Positions 28,381 to 37,671 are shown, numbered from the stretch's first letter. The stretch is DNA of 64,000 nucleotides from an uncultured Pseudomonadota bacterium (GCA_937138395.1 CAKZPB010000064.1:1-64000), one strand, 5' to 3'. The notes: generated from the sequence alone by a model not told the origin. Numbers and translations: made by a program.

Positions 28381-31137
28381 TCAGCCTGTATTCTGCAGCC
28401 CCTGACTGATGCCATGAACGGTCGAAATCAACGCTCGCTCCAGTGACGTATCGCTTCGATTGCCCTCGCGCCACCGTTTGAGCAGATCAACCTGAACAAA
28501 ACTCATGGGATCGGTGTACGGATTGCGCAGCAAGATGGAGCGCTTCAGCGTTGGATCACTGTCGAGCAGATCGTTCTGCTCTTTCAGCATGCATATCCAG
28601 TGTTTGCAGCGGTCGAATTCGGCCTGCAACACCGGAAAAATCTGTTCCCCTGCCTCGCCTGCAAGCCTGGCGTAGCGAGAGGCAATATCAAGATCCGATT
28701 TGGCCATCGCCATCTCGGCGTCATCGAGCACGCTGCGAAAAAACATCCATTCTCGACTCATAGTGCGCGCCCGCGCCAGATCAAGCGTGTCGATCATGGC
28801 CTCAAGGCCGGTACCCAAGCCGTACCAGGCCGGCAGCGCATGGCGGCTCTGGCCCCAGGCAAACACCCACGGAATTGCGCGCAGTCCCTGAATACCAGCG
28901 TCGGCATTACGCGATGCCGGGCGCGAACCAATGCGCAACCGTTCGATGACATCGATCGGCGTCGCGTTGCGGAAATAATCGACAAAGTCTGGCCGCTCAT
29001 AAACCAGGGCCCGGTAACAATCGCGGCTGTGCGTGGACAGTACCTGCATTGCCTCCTGCCATTCGCTGGATTCACCCGCCGTGCTTGTATCCGACCGCTG
29101 GTCTCGGGCCGTGGCCTTCAGAACCGCACCCGTCATCTGCTCCAGGTTGCGCATGGCGATCGAACGCAACGCATATTTTCGATGAATGACTTCACCCTGT
29201 TCGGTCAAGCGCAGATTACCGCCAACGCTGCCCGCAGGCGAGGACAAGATGGCACGGTGAGTCTTACCGCCGCCGCGACCGATACTGCCGCCCCGGCCGT
29301 GAAACAGACCCAGTTTCAATTGATGCTGATTGAACAACTCGACCAATCGGCTTTGTGCATGCTGTAGCGACCAGCGGGATGCGACCAGGCCACCATCCTT
29401 GTTGCTGTCGGAATAGCCCAGCATGATCATTTGACGCTGATCGCGCTGTTTCAGCAACCCGCGCCATGGCTCAAGCTCAAGCAGGCCGGACATGACCTGC
29501 TCGGCCGCCTGAAGATCATCGACCGTCTCGAACAACGGCACGAAATCCAGACGCCCGTCCGGGATACCGGCACGGCGCGCCATCCACCAGGCCGCCAGCA
29601 CATCATCGGCATTGCGGCTCATGCTGACAATCAGGGTCGAAATCGAACGCTGGCCAAATTCGGCGTGAGCAGCATGTGCTGCGCGCAGCAGCTCGATGAC
29701 CGGGTGACTGCCCCGGGCTTCGCCTGGCGAAGCCTGTTGGAGCTGATCCAGCAGGGTTTTCTGACGCGCCTGCCAGGATCGCTTCGGCCACTCCGGATCC
29801 TCCAGCTGCTCGGCCACGGCGTCATGCAAATCGCCCGAGTCAATGCGCAAATCGAGTGCAGCCAGGTGAAAACCAAAAATATCGACCCGTCGTCGCAGTC
29901 GATTCAATGGAAACAGGCCGGCATGCTGGCCGCGGTGTTCGGCCAGACTGTCAGCCATCAGCTTCAGGTCGTCAATGAACTGGTCAACGTGTTCATAGGC
30001 TTGCGGCCCTTCGCTCGACGTTTCAGCCAGACGCCTGGCGAGATGATGGCAAAACACCCGATACGGCATCTCCCGATGGCGTAGTGGAATCTTCAACTGA
30101 TCATCCGACCAAGTGCGCTGATAGGCCTTGATCTGCGCCGACAGCGCATCGGAGACCTGTACTCGCCCGATGGACTGGCTGAGCAGGCGATTCAATCGCC
30201 GAATCTCTCCCAGATAGTTGCCGATGACCTGGGCGCGCTGCTCTGACAAGGTGTTGAGCACTGTATCCGGACCGACATTCGGGTTGCCGTCCATATCACC
30301 ACCGACCCAGGAGCCGAAGCGAAGAATGGAAGGGAAATGCGAAGGATCAAGATCGGGACCCCACACCGCCGTGTACGCCTCGGCGATGGTTTCATGCAAC
30401 ACGGGTGCGACTCGATACAGCACGTTGGCCAGGTAATAATGGGCATGCTCGGCCTCATCGGCAACGCTCGGTCGATGTGCGGCTTGCTCGGCCGTTTGCC
30501 ATGCGATCGTCAGCTCCATCCGCACCCGGTCAATCAAGCGCTGGTCGGCACGCGCATCCAGGTTCGGGTCAAACCGCTGAATCAGATAACGTGCCATGCG
30601 CTGTTCTTTTTCAAGAATGGATCGACGCGTGGCTTCGGTCGGGTGAGCGGTCAGTACGGGCTCGATACAGGTTGTCTTGAGCGCCTCGAGCAGTTGTTCT
30701 GCTCCCATGCCGGCTTGATTGAGCTGTTCAAAGATATCCTCCAGGCTATCGGGCTGAGCCTGGTCGCTGCGCGCCCACTCGCGCTGACGGCGAATGCGGT
30801 GAACCTGTTCGGCCAGATTGACCATGCGAAACCAGATCGTGAAACCGCGCACGAAATTGACGGCGCCGTCAAGCTCCTCGAAGTTGCACAATGCGGTCAA
30901 CTCCTGTCCTTCTGCCTCCTGATTTCGCCGCGCGATGGCTGCCGAACGGGCCTGTTCGATCCGCTCGAACAACGCATCACCGCATTGTTCGCGCAACAGC
31001 TCGCCCACCATGCTGCCCAATACGCCCACGTCAGCACGCAGGGCTTCGTGTTCTGGTGGAAAATCAATCTGTTCGCGTTTCATGCGGCGTTCCTGGTTCG
31101 TGATCTTCGGTGGGCAAGTCAGACTCGGATCAGACAT
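28381..31137 (-). CDS. ppc: Phosphoenolpyruvate carboxylase
   Basis: PEPC makes oxaloacetate from PEP and bicarbonate to refill the TCA cycle. The protein has the catalytic histidine motif VLTAHPTEATRRSIL, the active-site region GSWVGGDMDGNPNV, the glycine-rich loop FHGRGGSIGRGGG, and the C-terminal RNPYTDPMSFVQVDLLKRWR and ISQGLQNTG end. The ATG at 31137 gives 918 residues. The ATG at 31083 (MKREQIDF), with AGGAA before it, gives 900 residues and is an equally good start. It is divergent from the ThrE-type exporter and convergent with crp. Confidence 0.95.
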   Translation of the reverse strand: MSDPSLTCPPKITNQERRMKREQIDFPPEHEALRADVGVLGSMVGELLREQCGDALFERIEQARSAAIARRNQEAEGQELTALCNFEELDGAVNFVRGFTIWFRMVNLAEQVHRIRRQREWARSDQAQPDSLEDIFEQLNQAGMGAEQLLEALKTTCIEPVLTAHPTEATRRSILEKEQRMARYLIQRFDPNLDARADQRLIDRVRMELTIAWQTAEQAAHRPSVADEAEHAHYYLANVLYRVAPVLHETIAEAYTAVWGPDLDPSHFPSILRFGSWVGGDMDGNPNVGPDTVLNTLSEQRAQVIGNYLGEIRRLNRLLSQSIGRVQVSDALSAQIKAYQRTWSDDQLKIPLRHREMPYRVFCHHLARRLAETSSEGPQAYEHVDQFIDDLKLMADSLAEHRGQHAGLFPLNRLRRRVDIFGFHLAALDLRIDSGDLHDAVAEQLEDPEWPKRSWQARQKTLLDQLQQASPGEARGSHPVIELLRAAHAAHAEFGQRSISTLIVSMSRNADDVLAAWWMARRAGIPDGRLDFVPLFETVDDLQAAEQVMSGLLELEPWRGLLKQRDQRQMIMLGYSDSNKDGGLVASRWSLQHAQSRLVELFNQHQLKLGLFHGRGGSIGRGGGKTHRAILSSPAGSVGGNLRLTEQGEVIHRKYALRSIAMRNLEQMTGAVLKATARDQRSDTSTAGESSEWQEAMQVLSTHSRDCYRALVYERPDFVDYFRNATPIDVIERLRIGSRPASRNADAGIQGLRAIPWVFAWGQSRHALPAWYGLGTGLEAMIDTLDLARARTMSREWMFFRSVLDDAEMAMAKSDLDIASRYARLAGEAGEQIFPVLQAEFDRCKHWICMLKEQNDLLDSDPTLKRSILLRNPYTDPMSFVQVDLLKRWREGNRSDTSLERALISTVHGISQGLQNTG

Positions 31138-31207
31138 TGTTTGATCAACAAGCGATAGCGTATGATTGCCGACTTGTTGAGTGTACACGCGAGCGACACG
31201 AGAACCG

Positions 31208-32473
31208 ATGAATCTGCCGCTGCCGAACGATCCTGATCAGGACACCCAACCCTATGAGTCCAGCCGCTATGCGTCGCTGGTGCTGAATCTGGGGCGCGCG
31301 CTGCACCGCGTCGGATCGCCGGCCCATCGACTGGAAACCGCGATGCAGGTCATGGCCGACCGGCTTGGACTACAGGCCGAGTTTTTCTCGACGCCAACCG
31401 TGCTCATGGTCAGTCTAGGTGACGGCAGCCAACAGCAAACCTATCTGGCCCGCGTCGAGCCGGGCGGGACCGATCTGTCGAAGTTAGCCGACTTGTCCCG
31501 CGTCATGGTCCAGCTTGAACAACGTGAGCTGGATCCACTCGAAGCCAACCGCATAGTCGAGGCCATCGATCAACGGCCTGCTCGCTATCGTGGTCTTGCA
31601 CTCGTGCTGGCGTATGCACTGGTGTCTGGTGGCGTCGGCGCGCTGATCGGCGGCGGCATTCGTGAGTTGCTGCTGGCCGCGGCCCTGGGCGGTGTTACCG
31701 GCCTGAGCGTGATCGGCCTGTCCCGCCTGGTATTGACGGATCGGCCGGAGATGATTCGCCTGTTGTCGCCGCTGGCCGCCATGCTGGTCACCTTCCTCGG
31801 GTTTGTATGGTGTGGCCTGGACGGACAAACGGCATTGATGCCATCGATTATCGCCGGCATCATTACGCTGCTTCCAGGCCTGGACCTGACTGTATCTGCG
31901 CGCGAACTGGCCACCGGCCATATGGTTTCGGGCGCTGCACGGGCCGCATCGACGCTGATGATCTTTGCTTTATTGGCGTTCGGCCTGATGCTCGGCGGCT
32001 CGATTGGCCAATGGATGGTCGGTCCGGTTGAACTGCTTCAGGCCAACCCGCCGACCGGCTGGCTGATGGCCACCGGATTCGGGCTGGCTGCGCTCGGCTT
32101 TACCGTCCTGTTTCAGGCCCATTGGCGCGACTGGATCTGGATGCTGCTGGCCTGCCTGGTTGCATCGACTGCCATCGGCCTCGGCCGAATGCTCGAATCC
32201 CCCGTGCTGGCTGCGTTCATGGGCGGCATTGCAGTTGGCCTGGTTGCCAATGTGTTCGCCCGCGTCAGCAACAAACCCGGCTCAATCATGCTGTTACCCG
32301 GGCTGATCTTGCTGGTACCGGGCAGTATCGGCATGCAGAGCCTGACCGCCCTGCTCGACCGAAACGTGATTACCGGCATCGAAACCGCATTTCTGGCCGG
32401 CATGGTCGCCGTTGCGTTGACCACCGGCTTGATTCTGGCCAGTGTACTGGTGCCGCCCAGAATTAATTTGTAA
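31208..32473 (+). CDS. Threonine/serine exporter, ThrE family
   Basis: The 421-residue protein has a cytoplasmic N-terminal domain (about 15-130; RYASLVLNLGRALHRVGSPAHRLE, with the HRLE motif) characteristic of ThrE/YjjP proteins. About ten membrane helices follow, combining the YjjP-like half (GLALVLAYALVSGGVGALIGGG) and the YjjB-like half (SPVLAAFMGGIAVGLVANVFARVSNKPGSIMLLPGLILLVPGSIGMQSL). It is thus a single-chain exporter. Family members export threonine and serine; dicarboxylate export is also known in the wider fold. The ATG at 31208 is preferred over the GTG at 31181. Confidence 0.85.
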   Translation: MNLPLPNDPDQDTQPYESSRYASLVLNLGRALHRVGSPAHRLETAMQVMADRLGLQAEFFSTPTVLMVSLGDGSQQQTYLARVEPGGTDLSKLADLSRVMVQLEQRELDPLEANRIVEAIDQRPARYRGLALVLAYALVSGGVGALIGGGIRELLLAAALGGVTGLSVIGLSRLVLTDRPEMIRLLSPLAAMLVTFLGFVWCGLDGQTALMPSIIAGIITLLPGLDLTVSARELATGHMVSGAARAASTLMIFALLAFGLMLGGSIGQWMVGPVELLQANPPTGWLMATGFGLAALGFTVLFQAHWRDWIWMLLACLVASTAIGLGRMLESPVLAAFMGGIAVGLVANVFARVSNKPGSIMLLPGLILLVPGSIGMQSLTALLDRNVITGIETAFLAGMVAVALTTGLILASVLVPPRINL

Positions 32474-32773
32474 GTGGTCATTCTCAAGACAGATCCGGAC
32501 GCGTTCGGCAACCGACCGGGCATGGCTTTGCTGCCTTTGATCTGGAATTAGCGCTTTTCAAAAGATGCCAGGTAATAAGCTCGAATCCAGAACTATCCAA
32601 GTAGCAGGGCCTTCAACCAGACCCGGAGTAAGCGCTGAGCCGGCTACGCCGAACGGGTTCTATGTCCGCGCCGGTTAAGGCATGCTTTGACAAGAATCAA
32701 TTGATGCATCATCCATCTGCGGATCGCCGTCACTGTGGACTGATTTGCACCCTATTTCAAGTACACTGCACCG
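32474..32773. other. Intergenic region, nothing clear
   Basis: The 300 bases between the exporter and the PHA-system gene hold no convincing reading frame. A TTGACA lies at 32687-32692 without a good partner -10. TACACT at 32762-32767 lies just before the next ATG, and there is no clear Shine-Dalgarno sequence for that gene, so a leaderless start is conceivable but unproven. Confidence 0.4.
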
Positions 32774-33049
32774 ATGAGCTCAATCGATATCAAGAAAAAC
32801 CACAGCCTGTCGCTGGACGATGCGCAGAAGATCGCTGACGACCTGGCGCAAGATCTGGCCGAGAAGTTTTCAGTGGTCTATCACTGGGACGGCGATGTGC
32901 TGAATTTCGAGCGTACCGGTGTTGATGGTGACATTACCGTCAACCAGGACATGGTTCACGTGCGCGCCAAACTGGGGTTTTTTCTCAGCTATCTGAAACC
33001 TGCCGTCGAACGCGAAATCGAGCGTTATCTTGACCAGCACTACAGCTGA
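32774..33049 (+). CDS. Polyhydroxyalkanoic acid system family small protein
   Basis: The 91-residue protein has the family pattern: a short N-terminal strand and helix (SIDIKKNHSLSLDDAQKIADDLAQDLAEKF), a strand with W-D-G-D (YHWDGDVLNFERTGVDGDITV) and a C-terminal helix (FLSYLKPAVEREIERYLDQHY). The family was named from genes in PHA granule regions, and its biochemical role is not established. No PHA synthase is visible in this window. Here it precedes a retropepsin-like protease and rimK by 12 bases, so a link with ribosome modification is more likely than with PHA granules. Confidence 0.8.
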   Translation: MSSIDIKKNHSLSLDDAQKIADDLAQDLAEKFSVVYHWDGDVLNFERTGVDGDITVNQDMVHVRAKLGFFLSYLKPAVEREIERYLDQHYS

Positions 33050-33061
33050 CCGGCATTGAGT

Positions 33062-33529
33062 ATGTCGCACAGCATCGAACCGAGCATGATCATTGGCGCC
33101 TGCGAATGGGTCGGTTTACCCGAGCTCGGCATCAGCCGTCTGCGCGCGCGTGTGGATACGGGCGCACGATCCTGCGCCCTGCACGCCAGCGATATCGAGA
33201 CCTTCTCGGAACAGGGCATCGATCGCGTGCGCTTTCGAGTGCACATGGACCATGCCGATCCGGACCGCTGGCGCAGCTGCATCGCCGACTATGTGGGCAG
33301 CCGAAGCGTACGATCCAGCTCCGGCGATCGTGAACAACGCCTGACCATCCGCACCGACATCATGATCGGTCACTCGCGCTGGGCCGTCGACATGACGCTG
33401 ACCAACCGTGAAAAAATGACCTATCGCATGCTGCTCGGCCGAAACGCAATGAAGCATCACGCGCTGGTCAACCCTGCACGAACCTTTCTGCAGGGCAAGC
33501 CGCGCGCCGAACAAACAGGACCCTCATGA
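33062..33529 (+). CDS. Retropepsin-like aspartic protease (RimK-associated, COG4067 type)
   Basis: The 155-residue protein has the single-chain aspartic protease motif [13 protein letters not shown], with Asp32 as the expected catalytic residue. A strand set follows ([40 protein letters not shown]) in which MLLGRNAM is the second hallmark. Members are often annotated as ATP-dependent zinc proteases, but the DTGA motif favours a retropepsin dimer. The gene ends in an ATGA overlap with rimK, which suggests a role in trimming what RimK adds; a RimB protease beside RimK has been described in Pseudomonas. The ATG at 33062 is chosen over a TTG two codons earlier. Confidence 0.82.
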   Translation: MSHSIEPSMIIGACEWVGLPELGISRLRARVDTGARSCALHASDIETFSEQGIDRVRFRVHMDHADPDRWRSCIADYVGSRSVRSSSGDREQRLTIRTDIMIGHSRWAVDMTLTNREKMTYRMLLGRNAMKHHALVNPARTFLQGKPRAEQTGPS

Positions 33530-34431
33530 AAATTGCCATCCTCTCGCGCAGCCGCAACATCTATTCAACACGACGACTGGTCGAAGCCGCGGTTGAACGT
33601 GACCACGAAGTGCACGTCGTCGATACGTTGCGCTGCTATATGAACATTGCCTCGCACCGGCCGACGATTCACTATCGTGGCGAACAGCTTGATCCGTTTG
33701 ATGCTGTCATTCCAAGAATCGGGGCCTCGATTACGTTCTACGGCACGGCCGTGCTGCGTCAGTTTGAAATGATGGGCACGTTCCCACTGAACGAATCGGT
33801 TGCCGTGACGCGGTCACGCGATAAGTTGCGATCGCTGCAGCTACTGGCGCGGCGCGGAATTGGTCTGCCGGTCACCGGCTTTGCACGGGCGCCCGACGAT
33901 ATCGGCGACCTGATTGATATGGTCGGCGGCGCGCCACTGGTTGCCAAGCTGCTCGAGGGCACGCAGGGCATCGGCGTTGTATTGTGCGAGACGCGCAAAG
34001 CAGCCGAAAGCGTGCTGGAAGCCTTCATGGGCCTGAACGTTTCGATCATGGTGCAGGAATACATCAAGGAGGCCGGTGGCGCCGACATCCGCTGTTTCGT
34101 GATCGGCGACAAAGTCGTTGCCGCCATCAAACGTCAGGCCGCACCCGGCGAGTTTCGATCCAACCTGCATCGTGGCGGCAGTGCCGAGCTGATCAAGATC
34201 ACGCCGCAGGAACGTGCCGTTGCCGTTCGAGCTGCCAAGATCATGGGCCTGAACGTGGCCGGCGTCGATGTGCTGCGCTCCAACCACGGCCCGCTGATCA
34301 TGGAAGTCAATTCCTCGCCCGGTCTGGAAGGCATCGAAAACGCCACCGGCAAGGACGTCGCCGGCATGATCATTCAGTTCATGGAAAAAAACGCCAAAAA
34401 AGACAAGACCCGCACGCGGGGAAAAGGCTGA
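33526..34431 (+). CDS. rimK: Ribosomal protein S6 glutamate ligase RimK
   Basis: The 301-residue ATP-grasp ligase adds glutamates to the C-terminus of ribosomal protein S6. It has the RimK N-terminus ([22 protein letters not shown]), the ATP-grasp lysine and glycine-rich loop ([19 protein letters not shown]), the [18 protein letters not shown] segment with the RSNLHRGG loop, and the metal-binding [14 protein letters not shown]. The length equals the E. coli protein. It is translationally coupled to the upstream protease (ATGA). Confidence 0.95.
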   Translation: MKIAILSRSRNIYSTRRLVEAAVERDHEVHVVDTLRCYMNIASHRPTIHYRGEQLDPFDAVIPRIGASITFYGTAVLRQFEMMGTFPLNESVAVTRSRDKLRSLQLLARRGIGLPVTGFARAPDDIGDLIDMVGGAPLVAKLLEGTQGIGVVLCETRKAAESVLEAFMGLNVSIMVQEYIKEAGGADIRCFVIGDKVVAAIKRQAAPGEFRSNLHRGGSAELIKITPQERAVAVRAAKIMGLNVAGVDVLRSNHGPLIMEVNSSPGLEGIENATGKDVAGMIIQFMEKNAKKDKTRTRGKG

Positions 34432-34440
34432 ACCTGCTCT

Positions 34441-34585
34441 AACCGCAGATGATGCAGATGGGCGCAGATTGAGTTCGAACGTAATACATCATGCGGTCAC
34501 GAAAAGCAAAACGCTTAAAACGCACATCAAGATTTTTACTTACTGGTTTAGATTTTATCTGCGTGAATCTGCGTAATCTGCGGTT
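34441..34585. repeat. Palindromic intergenic element 1 (AACCGCAGAT...ATCTGCGGTT)
   Basis: The left arm (34441-34459) and right arm (34567-34585) are 19 bases each and are reverse complements at 17 of 19 positions; the outer 10 are perfect. The arms are made of tandem near-copies of an ATCTGCG word. It fills most of the gap between rimK and the phosphotransferase gene. A second copy lies at 35684-35875. Confidence 0.75.
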
Positions 34586-34598
34586 TTAAAAAGCCTTT

Positions 34599-35672
34599 CT
34601 AATTCGATCCACGAATAATCCGCCCACACCGCCAGATCAGGTAGTTGGCAACGAACCAGAAGCGTTTGAACGCCGGGTTGCGGGTTTGCTTGTGATGGTA
34701 GCGGTAGTAGATCTGCTGCACGATCACGGCGAGTCGAAACAGACCATACACCTCATAGAATGCCCAGTTCTGAGGGTTGAACTGCATTCGCTCACAATAA
34801 TAATCCACGACTTGCTGGCGCGTCATCATGCCCTCAAGGTGCGTTGGCTGGCGTCGAAAACCGCGGAAAAAACGATCATCATCGGCTTGCACCCAGTAAG
34901 CCAGCACATTCCCAAGATCCATCAGCGGGTCGCCCAAGGTTGCCATTTCCCAATCCAGTACCGCAATGATGTTGAGCGGGTCCTGTGGATCCAGGATCAA
35001 ATTATCGAAGCGGTAATCGCCGTGAATCAGCGCAATGCGGACTTCATCGGGAACGTTTGCAGCGAGCCAGTCAGTGACTGCTTTGCCCTTGACCACGTTC
35101 CAGGTTTGAGCTTTTTGCCAGCGCCCGATCCAGCCATCGATCTGGCGTTGGTTGTAACCGGCGCCCTTGGCCAGGCCACTCAACCCGGCACGCTCGATAT
35201 CAACCGAATGCAGTTCGATCAATCGATCAATCGCGTTAGTGCACAGCGTCCGGACCTGATCCGGGGTCAACGTCAGCCCGCGCGGCAAATTGGCTCGTGG
35301 AATGATGCCTTCAATCCGATCCATGACGTAGAAATCTGCACCAATGACAGCATGATCTTCACAGGCGGCCAGCATGTTTGGCACATATGGAAATACCGGT
35401 GCCAGTGCCTTCTGAAGCTTGTACTCCCGCACCACGTTGTGGGCCGATTTGGCTTTGGTGCCCGGTGGTGGACGGCGCAGGATCAGATCACGATGGTCAT
35501 AGCGCAGCCGGTACGTCAAATTGGAAGCACCCCGCGGGAACTGTTCGACTTCGGGTGTGCCTTCCAGGCCGTCCACATGTTGCTTCAGCCAGGCATCCAG
35601 CGCCCGTTCATCAAAGCGATCCTCATCGCGCACCTTGCGCGGCTGGTCGATAACGTTTTGTTTATTTGTCAT
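34599..35672 (-). CDS. Phosphotransferase family protein (APH/ACAD10-like)
   Basis: The 357-residue protein has the aminoglycoside-phosphotransferase-like kinase fold: an N-terminal nucleotide-binding lobe (PRGASNLTYRLRYDHRDLILRRPP), the catalytic loop HGDYRFDNLIL and the metal-binding VLDWEMATLGDPLMDLGNVLAYW. This subgroup often neighbours or is fused to acyl-CoA dehydrogenases (as in eukaryotic ACAD10/11) and is thought to act on hydroxyacyl-CoA or related lipids. The acyl-CoA dehydrogenase gene directly upstream here supports that. The start is the ATG of MTNKQNVIDQ; the extra upstream codons come from the repeat element. Confidence 0.85.
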   Translation of the reverse strand: MTNKQNVIDQPRKVRDEDRFDERALDAWLKQHVDGLEGTPEVEQFPRGASNLTYRLRYDHRDLILRRPPPGTKAKSAHNVVREYKLQKALAPVFPYVPNMLAACEDHAVIGADFYVMDRIEGIIPRANLPRGLTLTPDQVRTLCTNAIDRLIELHSVDIERAGLSGLAKGAGYNQRQIDGWIGRWQKAQTWNVVKGKAVTDWLAANVPDEVRIALIHGDYRFDNLILDPQDPLNIIAVLDWEMATLGDPLMDLGNVLAYWVQADDDRFFRGFRRQPTHLEGMMTRQQVVDYYCERMQFNPQNWAFYEVYGLFRLAVIVQQIYYRYHHKQTRNPAFKRFWFVANYLIWRCGRIIRGSN

Positions 35673-35683
35673 TGTTTTATTGG

Positions 35684-35875
35684 AACCGCAGATTTCACAG
35701 ATTAATAGTCTCAAAACCTATGACCGCGAATGAATGCAACTACATCTAGATACTACACACTTGAAATTCGCTACTTGAACACCTGAATCACCTGGTTTTT
35801 TCGGGTTGATTCGCAGATGATTAGAGATTAGTGCTTTTGATTTTTCATCTGCGTATATCTGCGTTATCTGCGGTT
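35684..35875. repeat. Palindromic intergenic element 2 (AACCGCAGAT...ATCTGCGGTT)
   Basis: The arms at 35684-35702 and 35857-35875 are reverse complements at 16 of 19 positions, and the outer 10 are perfect. Its right arm matches that of element 1 at 18 of 19 positions. It lies entirely between the acyl-CoA dehydrogenase stop (35884) and the phosphotransferase start (35672), so it may affect how much transcript passes from one gene to the next. Confidence 0.75.
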
Positions 35876-35883
35876 TCGGGCCT

Positions 35884-37098
35884 TTATGTTTTAATGTATT
35901 GCTTCAACTCATGCCGCGCAACAACGCCGCGATGGACTTCATCCGGACCGTCGGCCAGACGCAAGGCGCGGGCACTGGTCCAGGCCCAGGCCAACGGGAA
36001 GTCTTCGCTTAAACCCCCACCTCCGTGCAGCTGCATGGCCATGTCGATGACGTGCTGAGCCATGCCCGGCACGGCCACCTTGATTTGCGAGACTTCGTTC
36101 ATCGCGCCACGTATGCCGTGCTGATCCAGTGACCAGGCCGCTTTGAGCACCAGTAGCCTGGCCTGCTCGATGGCAATACGGGCATTGGCAATCCGTTCGC
36201 CATTGCCGCCGAGCTTGGCCAGCGGGCGGCCGAATGCGGATCGCTGCAGCGCGCGCTTGCAGGCCAGTTCAAGCGCCATTTCGGCAAGTCCGATCAAGCG
36301 CATGCAATGATGAATCCGACCGGGGCCCAGTCGACCCTGGGCGATTTCAAAGCCACGGCCGGGACCGGCGATGATGGCCGAAGCCGGCAGGCGAACCTGA
36401 TCAAAAGACACCTCGCCATGACCATAGGGCGCATCGTCAAAGCCCATGGTATGCAGCATGCGTTCGACTTTTACGCCCGGCGCTTCGGCCGGCACCAATA
36501 CCATCGAATGCTGCTGATGCCGATCGGCTTCTGGATCGGTCAGACCCATGAAAATGATCAGCTTGCAGTCGGGATGGCCAATCCCGGTTGACCACCATTT
36601 ACGTCCGTTCAGTACAACCTCATCGCCCTCCAGCCTGGCCGTCGCCTGCATGTTGGTAGCATCCGAGGACGCCACATCGGGCTCGGTCATGCAAAATGCC
36701 GAGCGGATGTCACCGGCCAGCAGCGGTTCCAGCCACTGGGCTTTCTGATCATCCGATCCGAAGTGATACAGCACTTCCATATTGCCGGTATCCGGCGCGT
36801 TGCAGTTGAAGAATTCCGGCGCGATGATGCATCGGCCCATCAATTCAGCCATTGGCGCATAATCCAGGTTGCTGAGACCAGCACCCAGCGCCTGATCGGG
36901 CAGGAATAGATTCCACAGGCCTTGCTCACGCGCCTGAGCCTTGATCTCCGCTACGCCATCGGGCACCGCCCAGCGAGCTTCGCCAGGCCGTCGGCTCTGC
37001 TCATGAAAGGCCGACTCAAACGGTCGAATCTTCGATTCGATAAAGTCGTCAACGGCTTGAATCAGCTGCTGCGCTCGGGCACTGGGCGTCAAGTCCAT
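35884..37098 (-). CDS. Acyl-CoA dehydrogenase family protein (ACAD11-like)
   Basis: The 404-residue flavoprotein has the acyl-CoA dehydrogenase fold: N-terminal helical domain, beta domain with the FAD-binding FCMTEPDVASSDATNMQATA, then helical domain with the RIHHCMRLIGLAEMALELACKRALQRSAFG segment and the C-terminal MQLHGGGGLSEDFPLAWAWTSARALRLADGPDEVHRGVVAR. It oxidises acyl-CoA to enoyl-CoA and passes electrons to ETF. With the phosphotransferase downstream it probably handles an unusual (for example 4-hydroxy) fatty acid, as in the ACAD10/11 pathway; that is inference. Confidence 0.9.
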   Translation of the reverse strand: MDLTPSARAQQLIQAVDDFIESKIRPFESAFHEQSRRPGEARWAVPDGVAEIKAQAREQGLWNLFLPDQALGAGLSNLDYAPMAELMGRCIIAPEFFNCNAPDTGNMEVLYHFGSDDQKAQWLEPLLAGDIRSAFCMTEPDVASSDATNMQATARLEGDEVVLNGRKWWSTGIGHPDCKLIIFMGLTDPEADRHQQHSMVLVPAEAPGVKVERMLHTMGFDDAPYGHGEVSFDQVRLPASAIIAGPGRGFEIAQGRLGPGRIHHCMRLIGLAEMALELACKRALQRSAFGRPLAKLGGNGERIANARIAIEQARLLVLKAAWSLDQHGIRGAMNEVSQIKVAVPGMAQHVIDMAMQLHGGGGLSEDFPLAWAWTSARALRLADGPDEVHRGVVARHELKQYIKT

Positions 37099-37236
37099 GA
37101 AATATCCTGTCGACTAAGGTGAAATCAGTATACGCAAGCCATTGGCTGAAACCTGTGCTGCAGCGTCGTCGTGCATTCATGTATCGCCAGCAGGCTGAAG
37201 TTACACTACAACTACTATCCAACCGACCAGTCGAGC

Positions 37237-37671
37237 ATGCAGATCTTTCAACCAATCATCACCCTTGCATTCACGCTGATAGCACCGGCATTGCTGGCCG
37301 GTACGCTGACGGTCAAAGATCCCTGGATTCCCGAAGCGCCGCCCAATGCACGGATGCTGGCAGGCTACATGGAACTGCACAATCATGGCGAGGACGTTGT
37401 GCGGATCGTGGACGCCCGCGCCGAATCATGGTTTGGCAATATCGAAATCCACATCAGCGAAACGCAGGACGGGCTGTCCAGAATGCGCAAAATCGACCTG
37501 CTTGAGATTCCGCCCGGCCAGTCGGCTTTGCTGCAGCGCGGCGGTCTGCACCTGATGTTGATGCGCCCGAAACGTAGTCCGACGGTCGGTGATCAGATCA
37601 CGATCGAACTGCTCGATGATGCGGGCCAGGTCGCCGTCGTCGTAGAGGCCGAAGTCAGGCCGCGCCCCTAG
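37237..37671 (+). CDS. Periplasmic copper chaperone PCu(A)C
   Basis: The 144-residue protein has a signal peptide (about 1-22) and a cupredoxin-like domain. The copper motif H-x10-M-x21-H-x-M is met exactly: histidine in IEIH, methionine in SRMRK, then HLM in GGLHLMLM. It carries Cu(I) in the periplasm, typically toward cytochrome oxidase assembly. The start is the ATG of MQIFQPII; the longer frame lacks a signal. Its TAG stop shares the palindromic CTAG with the stop of the convergent pdeM gene. Confidence 0.9.
   Translation: MQIFQPIITLAFTLIAPALLAGTLTVKDPWIPEAPPNARMLAGYMELHNHGEDVVRIVDARAESWFGNIEIHISETQDGLSRMRKIDLLEIPPGQSALLQRGGLHLMLMRPKRSPTVGDQITIELLDDAGQVAVVVEAEVRPRP

Noticed and set aside
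32687..32712. TTGACA with CATCAT as a promoter for the PHA-system gene
   Set aside because: Spacing between the hexamers is only 14 bases and the -10 match is weak.
34441..34585. Tandem ATCTGCG words as a CRISPR array
   Set aside because: The units are about 10 bases apart, there are no spacers of regular length, and no cas genes are present.
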